Shown piece by piece: positions 15,551 to 22,036 of a stretch of 33,362 nt of DNA (positions are counted from its first letter, which is position 1; each line of letters begins with the position of its first letter). A program made the translations under genes and the position numbers. The stretch is taken from contig CAMYKW010000068.1 in the NCBI GenBank assembly GCA_947259175.1, forward strand, positions 1 through 33,362. The letters are read 5' to 3'. The notes below the pieces were generated by a model. That model had not been told where the DNA came from and made no database searches. It was given only the letters and a program-made list of their open reading frames with translations. Source of the stretch: an uncultured Gammaproteobacteria bacterium (GTDB lineage Bacteria > Pseudomonadota > Gammaproteobacteria > Arenicellales > JAANXG01).

Positions 15551-16258
15551 ATGGGTCGCGCACGGCGTGTACGAAACATGACCGCGCGTTGCCTGGGGGG
15601 GCTTTTGGGATTGATCGTGGCGACAAACGGCGCGGTCCTCGCCGCGGCGCCGTCGCCCCCGGCGACACCCGGCGAGCAGTTTGTCGGCGCCGCGGCGCGC
15701 GGTGACCTCGCCGCCGTGCAACGGTTCCTGAAACGCGGCGTCGCCATCGACAGCAGGGATAGCGGCAACCATACCGCTCTGATTCAAGCGAGCACCAACG
15801 GACGCTACCCGGTGGTCGAGTTCCTGGTGCGCGCCGGGGCCGATTTGGACCTGCTCGGGGCCGGACACTTGACCGCGCTGAACGGCGCGGTGATGTTCAG
15901 TCGCTACTACGTGGCGAAGTTGCTGGTGTCCGAGGGGGCGAATCTCAGTATCCATGACCAATTCGGGCTCACCCCGCTGCACCATGCGGCGGCCCGCGGG
16001 CAAACCAGAATAATGCGCTTGTTGATCGACGCCGGCGCCGACATCAACGCCTTCAGCGCCGGGCATTCGACACCGCTGCACGAAGCCGCCCAAGCCGGAC
16101 AGAGCGAAGCTGTGGCGCTGCTGCTCGAACGCGGAGCGATTCCGGATATCAAGAATCTGTGGGATGCGACCCCGCTGATCTTTGCCCAGGGACGCGGTTA
16201 TCAGGAGATCGTGCGAATGTTGGAAAGGCGCCTGCGGAAGTCAGATCAGCGCCAATAA
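15551..16258 (+). CDS. exported ankyrin-repeat protein
   Basis: The 235-residue protein has an Arg-rich n-region, a hydrophobic core (CLGGLLGLIVATNGAVLA) and a probable Sec cleavage site near LAAAP. About five ankyrin repeats follow, with typical units such as 'NHTALIQASTNGRYPVVEFLVRAGADLDLLG' split over residues 70-110 and 'LTPLHHAAARGQTRIMRLLIDAGADIN'. It is therefore a periplasmic or surface protein-binding scaffold; the partner is unknown. I chose the ATG at 15551. An ATG nine codons later (15578) is possible, and a GTG at 15467 gives an unlikely Pro-rich extension. Its end overlaps the convergent membrane-protein gene by 18 bp. Confidence 0.82.
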   Translation: MGRARRVRNMTARCLGGLLGLIVATNGAVLAAAPSPPATPGEQFVGAAARGDLAAVQRFLKRGVAIDSRDSGNHTALIQASTNGRYPVVEFLVRAGADLDLLGAGHLTALNGAVMFSRYYVAKLLVSEGANLSIHDQFGLTPLHHAAARGQTRIMRLLIDAGADINAFSAGHSTPLHEAAQAGQSEAVALLLERGAIPDIKNLWDATPLIFAQGRGYQEIVRMLERRLRKSDQRQ

Positions 16259-16693
16259 TCGATACTGGTAGCCGATGAGGATGGTGTAACCGAACATCAC
16301 TGCGATGATGATGTGGTAACCGGACACCACTTTCAACAACAGGAACCGCTTGTGGGCCACCAGGAACACGAGGCAAACTGCGGTGATGACGTACTTGACG
16401 CCAAAGAACAGCGTGGCGTCACGCTCGAGCAACTCGCGCATTAACGGATTGACTTCTACCCCGCCAAGATCCAACAGTAGCAACGTGTTGTAGCTGTCGA
16501 CGATGCATAACAACAAAGCCGTTAACGTAATCAGCAACAACATCGGTTCGTGAACATCGACGTAGCACGCCGCCGACGAACTTCGCCGATCACTGTGGCG
16601 TCGCTGGTGGGTAAATTGATACAGGAAAGCGCGCAAGTGGTGTTGGCGCCGATCGAACCCCCCACGTCGATCCGTTAACCTGTTCTGTGACAT
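16241..16693 (-). CDS. DUF5658-type small membrane protein
   Basis: The 150-residue protein has a basic, charged N-terminal third (TDRRGGFDRRQHH... HQRRHSDRRSS) and then about three membrane helices (LLLITLTALLLCIVDSY; FFGVKYVITAVCLVFLVA; VSGYHIIIAVMFGYTILIGY). 'DLGGVEVNPLM' between helices 1 and 2 is the hallmark of the DUF5658 family. Function is unknown. The start at 16693 (MSQNRLTDRRGG) is preferred; the frame stays open upstream to 16849, but that extension would run into the transposon. The transposon inserted about 100 bp upstream of this start, so its native promoter may be displaced. Confidence 0.75.
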   Translation of the reverse strand: MSQNRLTDRRGGFDRRQHHLRAFLYQFTHQRRHSDRRSSSAACYVDVHEPMLLLITLTALLLCIVDSYNTLLLLDLGGVEVNPLMRELLERDATLFFGVKYVITAVCLVFLVAHKRFLLLKVVSGYHIIIAVMFGYTILIGYQYRLLALI

Positions 16694-16789
16694 CGTCACA
16701 ATTAACCATCCCCGTTGCGCTAATAGACCGTACGCCGAGCAGTCTATCCGAATTCGGTAACCGGAAACAGCCGCTATGTCAAACTTCGC

Positions 16790-16797
16790 CGTTTTCC
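16790..16797. repeat. target-site duplication, left
   Basis: CGTTTTCC abuts the left end of the transposon. The right partner at 19541-19548 is CGTTTTTC, with one mismatch, consistent with an 8-bp duplication and one later mutation. Confidence 0.6.
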
Positions 16798-16858
16798 GGT
16801 AGTGGCTCACTTTGAAAATAGGGTTGAAACAAAGCCTTAAAGATGCCACTTTAATGGC

Positions 16859-17107
16859 ATGTTTAAGCGGTTAAGCAAACCCAAACGAGAACGAGACACC
16901 AACCTGTTAGCGAAACAGATTGTCGATCTCTCCACTGGCCAAGCTAAGGACAAAGATCCGGATGAAGGGAAAGACCCTGCGGCCGTAGCTTTGGGCCGAA
17001 AAGGTGGACTTGTTGGCGGCAAAGCACGTGCAGAAAGACTATCCAAAAAGAAGCGTGTTGAAATAGCAAAGAAGGCGGCGAAGGCCAGATGGAATAAGAA
17101 ATCCTAG
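16859..17107 (+). CDS. small basic KGG-motif protein (transposon cargo)
   Basis: The 82-residue protein is very rich in Lys, Arg and Ala. Its second half reads 'ALGRKGGLVGGKARAERLSKKKRVEIAKKAAKARW', where GRKGG and GGKARA are the KGG-type motif also seen in stress-induced proteins and in many small mobile-element proteins. The AKKAAKARW ending resembles histone H1-like DNA-binding tails. Nucleic-acid binding is a reasonable inference, but no function is established for this type. TTA codons occur twice within the first 20 codons, unlike host genes. It begins 41 bp inside the left transposon end and converges on the 71-aa gene, 4 bp apart. Confidence 0.7.
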   Translation: MFKRLSKPKRERDTNLLAKQIVDLSTGQAKDKDPDEGKDPAAVALGRKGGLVGGKARAERLSKKKRVEIAKKAAKARWNKKS

Positions 17108-17111
17108 TGAG

Positions 17112-17327
17112 TTATTGGTTTGCCCATTGTTCTATTTGGGCTATAACTCTCTCAATATAAGTATCGTCACAATCTTTGAGAGAAATAGTAAATACTTGAC
17201 CAGTAGGAGACCGCCATACTTGGGCGTCTCCTGGTAAGGATTTCAGGAAAGAACATCCTTTAGTAGTAAGTAACTGCCTTACTTGTCCCGACGTAAGAAC
17301 TCGACCAGTCCATGGTCTATCCGCCAC
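17112..17327 (-). CDS. small protein, weakly HicA-like (transposon cargo)
   Basis: The 71-residue product reads LTSGQVRQLLTTKGCSFLKS, then GDAQVWRSPTGQVFTISL and KDCDDTYIERVIAQIEQW. The order helix, KG-turn, three strands, helix resembles the small alpha-beta fold of HicA-type toxins, but the catalytic histidine of the usual GSHH segment is missing. The likeness is therefore weak and structural only. The start is GTG at 17327, two bases after the stop of the upstream frameshifted gene, which points to translational coupling. Such coupled pairs behind a palindromic operator are typical of toxin-antitoxin loci, but I cannot show that this is one. Confidence 0.55.
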   Translation of the reverse strand: MADRPWTGRVLTSGQVRQLLTTKGCSFLKSLPGDAQVWRSPTGQVFTISLKDCDDTYIERVIAQIEQWANQ

Positions 17328-17329
17328 GG

Positions 17330-17556
17330 TTAAGTAACCACTTGGGCGGTATCAATCTTCCTGACAATAAAGGCATGTGGAACATGTTCGACCCCTGACC
17401 ATCTTTCATGGGTAGTTTTGGGCTCAGGAACAACTTCTACATTCATGCCGTTATTATGAAGAAACAGCTCTTTGATTGCGGGTATTAAGGACTCCAATAA
17501 ATGCGGTTATTCTTATTTTCTACTCGCAACCTCACAAAAATATTATCTTTCGACAT
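17330..17556 (-). pseudogene. frameshifted small gene upstream of the 71-aa gene
   Basis: From ATG at 17556, with GGGAG nine bases before it, the frame reads MSKDNIFVRLRVENKNNR and then hits a stop after 'IYWSP'. In the frame shifted by one base, coding continues as HLLESLIPAIKELFLHNNG, then MNVEVVPEPKTTHERWSGVEHVPH and AFIVRKIDTAQVVT, with its TAA two bases before the next gene's GTG. Joined, the product would be about 75 residues. The break lies near 17500. It could be a recent mutation, a sequencing error or programmed frameshifting; no classic slippery heptamer is visible. Function unknown; the position is that of an antitoxin or partner gene. Confidence 0.6.
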
Positions 17557-17581
17557 ATGCCACGCTCCCGCTTAGCAGCAC

Positions 17582-17595
17582 CACAATATATTGTG
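17582..17595 (-). promoter_or_regulatory. palindromic operator candidate CACAATATATTGTG
   Basis: A perfect 14-bp palindrome lies 26-39 bases upstream of the ATG of the minus-strand gene pair. A TTGACA box on the minus strand occurs at 17634-17639, too far for an exact pairing with an obvious -10, although TAGATA follows 19 bases later. The position is right for autoregulation of the pair by one of its products. Confidence 0.5.
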
Positions 17596-17827
17596 ATAGG
17601 TTAGTAATCTATCTACTAGTTATTCTGTTTTCTTGTCAATAGAGCGAACCTTACAAAATGTAATTATTTTGAGTTCGTCTCTTACAGCCAATCTAAAGAG
17701 CTGATAAGCAATTGATAATACTCAATATCGGGCTGTGCTGATGGAAAACTAAGAAACCCTACATTGCAGTGTCTCTGCATTTCACTCCTTCTCGGTTGCA
17801 ACTCCTCTTTGATTCCCCTAGAATGAA

Positions 17828-17857
17828 GTAAGGCCAGCTTTTTAGGGCTGGCCTTAC
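17828..17857. other. strong hairpin upstream of the tRNA gene
   Basis: GTAAGGCCAGC pairs perfectly with GCTGGCCTTAC around an eight-base T-rich loop, and CAAAAAA follows on the plus strand. There is no T-run after the stem on either strand, so it is not a clean intrinsic terminator. The remaining bases between 17600 and 17898 contain no supported gene. Confidence 0.55.
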
Positions 17858-17898
17858 CAAAAAATAGTTCGTTTTCTTCTGTAGCACGTACTAATTAT

Positions 17899-17990
17899 GG
17901 AGAGGTGGCCGAGTGGCTTATGGCAGCGGACTTAAAATCCGTCGAGGGTACTGGTACTACCCTCCGTGGGTTCGAATCCCACCCTCTCCG
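17899..17990 (+). tRNA. class II tRNA, anticodon UAA (Leu), Ser-like body
   Basis: All arms fold. The acceptor is GGAGAGG with CCTCTCC. The D stem is GCC with GGC (17908-17910 and 17922-17924). The anticodon stem is GCGGA with TCCGT around CTTAAAA, giving anticodon TAA at 17933-17935. A long variable arm has a 7-bp stem (GAGGGTA with TACCCTC). The T arm is GTGGG-TTCGAAT-CCCAC. The anticodon predicts tRNA-Leu(UUA). However, the discriminator at 17990 is G, not the A73 required by bacterial LeuRS, and the acceptor and GTGGCCGAGTGG segment are those of tRNA-Ser. The following bases read CACC, so CCA is not encoded intact (GCCA appears to have lost one C). It lies inside the transposon. Confidence 0.88.
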
Positions 17991-18056
17991 CACCTTAAAA
18001 GGGCATCGAGAAAGGCGATCTGAACGGCCTAAAGTAGCCTACCTCTCTGTCTATTT

Positions 18057-18626
18057 ATGTATCGACCGGGTCAAAAAATGAACCAATCAACAGTCAATTT
18101 AGAGAAACTGCGCCTCTTTGTCAAGGGCCAGAGGGACTTCCATATAGAGCGGGCAGAAATATACTCACACAATAATTTCCGTAAAAACAAACACCTAGAA
18201 ACCGCAAAAGAGTTCGACGAGCTTCTTGAATACCTAGAGTCGGCTCACACACGCCCTCTCCCCAAAGGACAGCTTGTCCTCGCACTTACTCCAGACGATC
18301 TCGATGGATTGCCAGAGGAGCTAGTGTCCGAACTTAGTATTTCTAGTGCCGATAAAGCGGAGTTCGTGGTTCTGTCGGTCATGGAGGAACACGGCGGAAT
18401 AATGTCCCTTGATCAAATTATGGTGCACTACTATCGCGCCACAGGTGAAATCCCGAGACGGACCGCGATGACCAACCGCGTTTACCGCCTGGGACAAAAA
18501 AAACTAATAAAGAATGTTCCAGGAAAGAAGGGGGTTTATTGTCTTGCATCAATTTCTGACGCAACCCTTGCGGAACTTACGGGAGAAAATATAAAAGGAG
18601 AGAGCCAAACTAAACAAAATGCTTGA
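18057..18626 (+). CDS. winged-helix-like cargo protein, 189 aa
   Basis: The N-terminal half is helical and charged (QRDFHIERAEIYSHNNFRKNKHLETAKEF). The C-terminal half, from about residue 100, has a winged-helix look: a first helix 'AEFVVLSVMEEHGGIMSLDQIM', then 'RTAMTNRVYRLGQKKLIKNV' as recognition helix and a short hairpin 'GKKGVYCLA'. DNA binding is therefore plausible. I do not recognise the family. The ATG at 18057 or the one at 18078 may be used; neither has a strong ribosome site. The stop codon overlaps the -35 box of the transposase promoter, so the two genes are tightly packed. Base composition is lower in GC than the host genes. Confidence 0.65.
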   Translation: MYRPGQKMNQSTVNLEKLRLFVKGQRDFHIERAEIYSHNNFRKNKHLETAKEFDELLEYLESAHTRPLPKGQLVLALTPDDLDGLPEELVSELSISSADKAEFVVLSVMEEHGGIMSLDQIMVHYYRATGEIPRRTAMTNRVYRLGQKKLIKNVPGKKGVYCLASISDATLAELTGENIKGESQTKQNA

Positions 18627-18651
18627 CTCACCTTAAGCGATCATGCATAAT
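18623..18651 (+). promoter_or_regulatory. sigma70-type promoter of the transposase
   Basis: TTGACT at 18623-18628 and CATAAT at 18646-18651 are separated by exactly 17 bp. The expected transcription start falls at about 18658, one base before the preferred transposase ATG, which would make a nearly leaderless mRNA. The -35 box includes the stop codon of the preceding gene. Confidence 0.7.
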
Positions 18652-18658
18652 GTTCAGT

Positions 18659-19531
18659 ATGAACCGGCTGGACATCAAGAAACGGGCACAAATCCTGCAT
18701 TTGTTGGTGGAGGGAAATAGCTTGAGAGCCACGGCCCGAATTGCCGATGTATCCAGAAACACCGTAGATAAACTGCTACAAGACGTTGGATCGGCGTGCT
18801 TAGACTACCAGGACAAGCATTTACGCAACCTTCCCTGCAAACGAGTCCAGTGCGACGAAATCTGGTCCTTCGTGTATTCCAAAGACAAGAATGTGCCTGA
18901 GGAACTTAAGGGCGTATTTGGTTATGGCGACGTTTGGACTTGGACTGCGATCTGCGCGGATTCCAAGATTGTCTCTTGCTGGCACGTCGGGCCGCGTGAT
19001 GCGTATTCAGCCAAAGTGTTGATGGAAGATTTGGCGGGGCGTCTTGCAAGCCGTGTACAACTTACCACAGACGGTCTAAGAGTCTATGTAGACGCGGTAG
19101 AAGGTGCTTTCGGCGCGGATATAGACTTCGCGCAATTAATCAAACTTTACGGTCCAGCCCCCGAACAAGAAAAACGCTATAGCCCGGCGGCATGCAATGG
19201 CGTTCAGAGAAAGAAGATCAATGGCAACCCTAAAAAACGCGATATCTCCACTAGTTACGTTGAACGTCAAAATCTCACGATGAGGATGAGCATGCGTCGA
19301 TTTACTCGCTTAACCAATGCGTTCTCAAAAAAGTTGGAAAATCACATGCACGCTATTTCGCTGCATTACATGTATTACAATTTCGGGCGGATTCATCAGA
19401 CCTTGCGAGTCACGCCAGCGATGGAGGCTGGCGTATCGGATCATGTCTGGACGCTAGAGGAAATTGCTGGACTAGTGAAAGATGAACTGCCCAAGAAACG
19501 TGGCCCATATAAAAAGCGAATTTCAAAGTGA
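18659..19531 (+). CDS. IS1-like DDE transposase
   Basis: The 290-residue protein starts MNRLDIKKRAQILHLLVEGNSLRAT with a helix-turn-helix (VSRNTVDKLLQDVG). A DDE catalytic core follows: D66 in VQCDEIW, D138 in TTDGLRVY and E202 in SYVERQNLTMRM. The last segment, SLHYMYYNFGRIHQTLRVTPAMEAG, is typical of the long IS1-related transposases often annotated as 'IS1 family' (ISMhu11-like). It recognises the terminal repeats and catalyses cut-and-paste or copy-type transposition. No frameshift is needed, unlike classic IS1. In-frame TTG and ATG codons at 18623 and 18650 are less likely starts. The coding region ends inside the right terminal repeat. Confidence 0.88.
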   Translation: MNRLDIKKRAQILHLLVEGNSLRATARIADVSRNTVDKLLQDVGSACLDYQDKHLRNLPCKRVQCDEIWSFVYSKDKNVPEELKGVFGYGDVWTWTAICADSKIVSCWHVGPRDAYSAKVLMEDLAGRLASRVQLTTDGLRVYVDAVEGAFGADIDFAQLIKLYGPAPEQEKRYSPAACNGVQRKKINGNPKKRDISTSYVERQNLTMRMSMRRFTRLTNAFSKKLENHMHAISLHYMYYNFGRIHQTLRVTPAMEAGVSDHVWTLEEIAGLVKDELPKKRGPYKKRISK

Positions 19532-19540
19532 GCCACTACC

Positions 19541-19548
19541 CGTTTTTC
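19541..19548. repeat. target-site duplication, right
   Basis: CGTTTTTC abuts the right end of the transposon and matches the left flank CGTTTTCC at seven of eight bases. Confidence 0.6.
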
Positions 19549-19569
19549 TCGAAACTTATACAAAGATCT

Positions 19570-20325
19570 TTATCGTGTTGAAGTGACGCGCTGCCGGCGT
19601 CGTTGGCGCAGGCTGGATAACAGCATGGACAGCAGATAGGCCACCCCCGCCACAAGAATGATGGTAGCGCCTGCGGGCAAGTCCGGTTGATACGACGCGG
19701 CCAGCCCCACCGTGCAGAACAGGGCTCCCAATACGGTGGCAACGATCATCATCCGGCCCACGGTGTTTACATAGTGCAAGGCGATGGCCGCGGGCAATGT
19801 GAGCAGTGCAATCACCAGGATTAACCCGACCACGCGAATCAGCAGCACCACGGACACCGCCACCAGACAAAGCAACAGCATGTAGAACAACGTCACCGGC
19901 ACACCGCGCAGCCGCGCGTACTCTTCATCAAACGCCACCGCAAGAAATTGGCGGTAGTACAACGCCACCAGCACCAGCAGAACAACATCCAGCGCCGCCA
20001 TCAACCACAGATCCCAAGTCGTTACCAACAATATGTTACCGAACAGGTAAGTCATCAGGTCGACCTGGTAGCCCGGCGTCTGGGAAATGAACAATATCCC
20101 GGCGGCCATGCCGACGGCCCACATGGCGCCAATCAAAGTGTCCTCCTGTTGCCGCCAGCCGAGGGTCGCCCAGCCGATGAGCAGCGCCACCGCGATCGCC
20201 GCGATCAACGCGCCGTACATCGGCTCCGTCCCCAGGAAAAATGCAGCACCCATCCCGCCGAGCACCGCGTGGGCGATTCCGCCGGCCAGAAATCCGATCC
20301 GTTTCACCACCACGTAACTGCCCAT
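19570..20325 (-). CDS. metal ABC transporter permease, N-terminally truncated
   Basis: The 251-residue product is an ABC-3-type permease (ZnuB/MntB family) with the conserved GGIAHAVLGGMG near the start and 'VVGLILVIALLTLPAAIAL' late in the chain. Family members normally have about 25-30 more N-terminal residues with a first helix before the GxYVVVKRI segment. An ATG at 20347, two bases after the ATPase stop, starts MEFLHSLNGQ in another frame, exactly how such permeases begin. The DNA between that start and GSYVVVKRI is only 22 bp. A deletion has apparently removed helix 1 and shifted the frame. Translation may restart at 20325, but function is doubtful. The transposon ends 29 bp downstream of the stop. 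Confidence 0.8.
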   Translation of the reverse strand: MGSYVVVKRIGFLAGGIAHAVLGGMGAAFFLGTEPMYGALIAAIAVALLIGWATLGWRQQEDTLIGAMWAVGMAAGILFISQTPGYQVDLMTYLFGNILLVTTWDLWLMAALDVVLLVLVALYYRQFLAVAFDEEYARLRGVPVTLFYMLLLCLVAVSVVLLIRVVGLILVIALLTLPAAIALHYVNTVGRMMIVATVLGALFCTVGLAASYQPDLPAGATIILVAGVAYLLSMLLSSLRQRRRQRVTSTR

Positions 20326-20349
20326 TCAATGAATGAAGAAACTCCATCG

Positions 20350-21075
20350 CTAACCCGTGTGCTCCACCATGTGCACATCTCCACCGTACAACTCACGGAT
20401 CACCGCGCCGTCGATGGCTCGCGTGGAGTGACAAATCAAAGTACGGTTGACGCATGCGACGCGCCCGACATACCGGGAGATAAACCCGATGTCGTGGGAG
20501 ACCACGATAATCGTCACCCGCTCATTGAGCTGCCGCAGCAGCTCGAAGATATCCGACTCCATGCGCACGTCGATGTTGGCGGTCGGTTCGTCCAACATCA
20601 GGATCCTGGGTTCACTTGCCAGTGCGCGGGCCAATAACACCCGTTGCAACTGACCTCCCGACAAGGTGTTGAGACGCCGGCCGCAGATGCTCGATGTTTC
20701 GGTTTTCTCCATTACCCCGCGGGCAATGTCACGATCCCGCCGCGAGTAACCGCCCAGCGCCCGGGAAGTCCCCAAACGCCCCAGCAGAACGGTTTGCTCC
20801 ACGGTGATTGGAAAATCACGGGCGAATGGAGGGTATTGGGGGACGTAACCGATAATACGCGAGCCCTCGCCGGGATCGCGTCCGTCCACCGCGACGGTTC
20901 CCGCGGCCGGCCCCAGGAAACCGAGCATCAGCCGGAGCAAAGTCGTCTTACCGCCGGCGTTGGGTCCGACGACACCCAGGAATTCACCCTCCTCCACGTC
21001 CAGATCCACATGCTCCAGGACTAGCGGACCGCCGTAGGAAAACGTGACATCGCGCACGCGTATCACCGCCGTCAT
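20350..21075 (-). CDS. metal ABC transporter ATP-binding protein
   Basis: The 241-residue ATPase has all motifs: Walker A GPNAGGKTT at 37-45, signature LSGGQLQRV, Walker B ILMLDEPTANID and the switch histidine in VVSHDIG. Relation to ZnuC/MntA-type ATPases is clear from length and from the flanking genes. Its start overlaps the stop of the substrate-binding gene (ATGA), and the original permease start lies two bases after its own stop, so the operon is translationally coupled. It would energise uptake of Zn(II), Mn(II) or a similar ion. The metal cannot be told from this subunit. Confidence 0.88.
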   Translation of the reverse strand: MTAVIRVRDVTFSYGGPLVLEHVDLDVEEGEFLGVVGPNAGGKTTLLRLMLGFLGPAAGTVAVDGRDPGEGSRIIGYVPQYPPFARDFPITVEQTVLLGRLGTSRALGGYSRRDRDIARGVMEKTETSSICGRRLNTLSGGQLQRVLLARALASEPRILMLDEPTANIDVRMESDIFELLRQLNERVTIIVVSHDIGFISRYVGRVACVNRTLICHSTRAIDGAVIRELYGGDVHMVEHTG

Positions 21076-21980
21076 TGGTTCACCGCCGCGATCGTCCGCG
21101 CCACCTCGAGTAAGTTTTGCACGTAGTCCTCCGCCAGTGGATCTATGGCAACGACCCGGCCTCCGATTGCGTTAGCCACCGTGGCCGCATGTTTGTGGCT
21201 GACGCGGCTGTCCACGAATACGGTATCAATCCCCTGTGCCCTGGCGTAGTCGATCAAGCGCGCCAGGGCCCTGGGACCCGGCTCCTTACCCTCGACCTCG
21301 ATTGATACCTGGCGCAAATCGTAGGCGTCGGCGAAATATCCCCACGCCGGATGAAATACCATGAACGTCCGCTGGCGCAGGCTCGCAAACAAGGCACGAA
21401 TTCGCTGGTCGAGCCGATCCAGCTCGGCGGCCAGGCGACGATAATTCGCTTCATATTCCGCGCGGTGAGCCGGATCGAATGCACCCAATCTGGCCGCCAG
21501 CTGTGCGGCCATTGTTGCCGCCATCGGCGGACTCAACCACACATGCGGATCTTTTTCATTTCCATGGGTTGCGCGCTGGGCCCCCTCATGGTGATGCCCG
21601 GCCGTGTCCCGCAGGGTCAATTCCTCGCGCGCATCGATGATCATCATTCCCGGATTGAACGACACAATACGCTCCATCCAGGCGTTCTCGAACGGAACCC
21701 CGATACGCACAAACACATCCGCTTCGGCCAACGCAGTCATTTGTTTAGGCGTCGGTTCATAGGTGACGGGACTGTGGCCCGGGCGCACCAGCACCGACAC
21801 CCGCACCCGTTCGCCGCCGATCCGTTCCACGAAGAATCGCTGCGGCGCCACGCTGACGAATACGGAAAACGGCGACGCCGCCGCCGGCAGGCTGCAGCAA
21901 AGGATCAGTATCCATAACACCGTTCGTTCGATCAACAACGAAAACACCTCGAATATATCCACCCATTCATGTCGACGCAT
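21072..21980 (-). CDS. metal-binding periplasmic protein (ZnuA-like)
   Basis: The 302-residue protein has an N-terminal hydrophobic signal (VLWILILCCSLPAAAS). Cluster A-I metal ligands are present: H69 in RPGHSPVTYEP, H146 in DPHVWLS, H210 in VFHPAWGY and probably an acidic residue in the C-terminal IDPLAEDY segment. A short His-rich loop (HHHEGAQRATHG) precedes the second histidine, a feature of zinc-specific ZnuA proteins, though shorter than in E. coli. Three histidines favour zinc over manganese. The first 15 residues before the signal core look unusually long, so an internal TTG or GTG start is possible. No clear Zur box is visible in the 70 bp upstream. Confidence 0.87.
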   Translation of the reverse strand: MRRHEWVDIFEVFSLLIERTVLWILILCCSLPAAASPFSVFVSVAPQRFFVERIGGERVRVSVLVRPGHSPVTYEPTPKQMTALAEADVFVRIGVPFENAWMERIVSFNPGMMIIDAREELTLRDTAGHHHEGAQRATHGNEKDPHVWLSPPMAATMAAQLAARLGAFDPAHRAEYEANYRRLAAELDRLDQRIRALFASLRQRTFMVFHPAWGYFADAYDLRQVSIEVEGKEPGPRALARLIDYARAQGIDTVFVDSRVSHKHAATVANAIGGRVVAIDPLAEDYVQNLLEVARTIAAVNQ

Positions 21981-22036
21981 GGGTTCGAGATTATGTGGGA
22001 CAGCGTTGGGCTAAAACCATTGATTCTGCTTGTCGA

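Larger units (their letters stand above)
16798..19540 (+). mobile_element. IS1-like transposon with cargo, 2,743 bp
   Basis: The element is bounded by a perfect 20-bp inverted repeat, GGTAGTGGCTCACTTTGAAA at 16798-16817 and its reverse complement at 19521-19540. It is flanked by an 8-bp near-duplication (CGTTTTCC / CGTTTTTC). The transposase at 18659-19531 reaches into the right end. Between are a KGG-motif gene, a coupled minus-strand gene pair, a tRNA gene and a winged-helix-like gene. The interior is clearly lower in GC than the flanks. A plain IS of this family needs only about 1 kb, so roughly 1.8 kb is passenger DNA. It sits between the DUF5658 gene and the metal-transport operon. Confidence 0.9.

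Noticed and set aside
17828-17857. Intrinsic terminator upstream of the tRNA
   Set aside because: The stem is perfect, but the T-run is in the loop and an A-run follows, so it does not meet terminator form on either strand.
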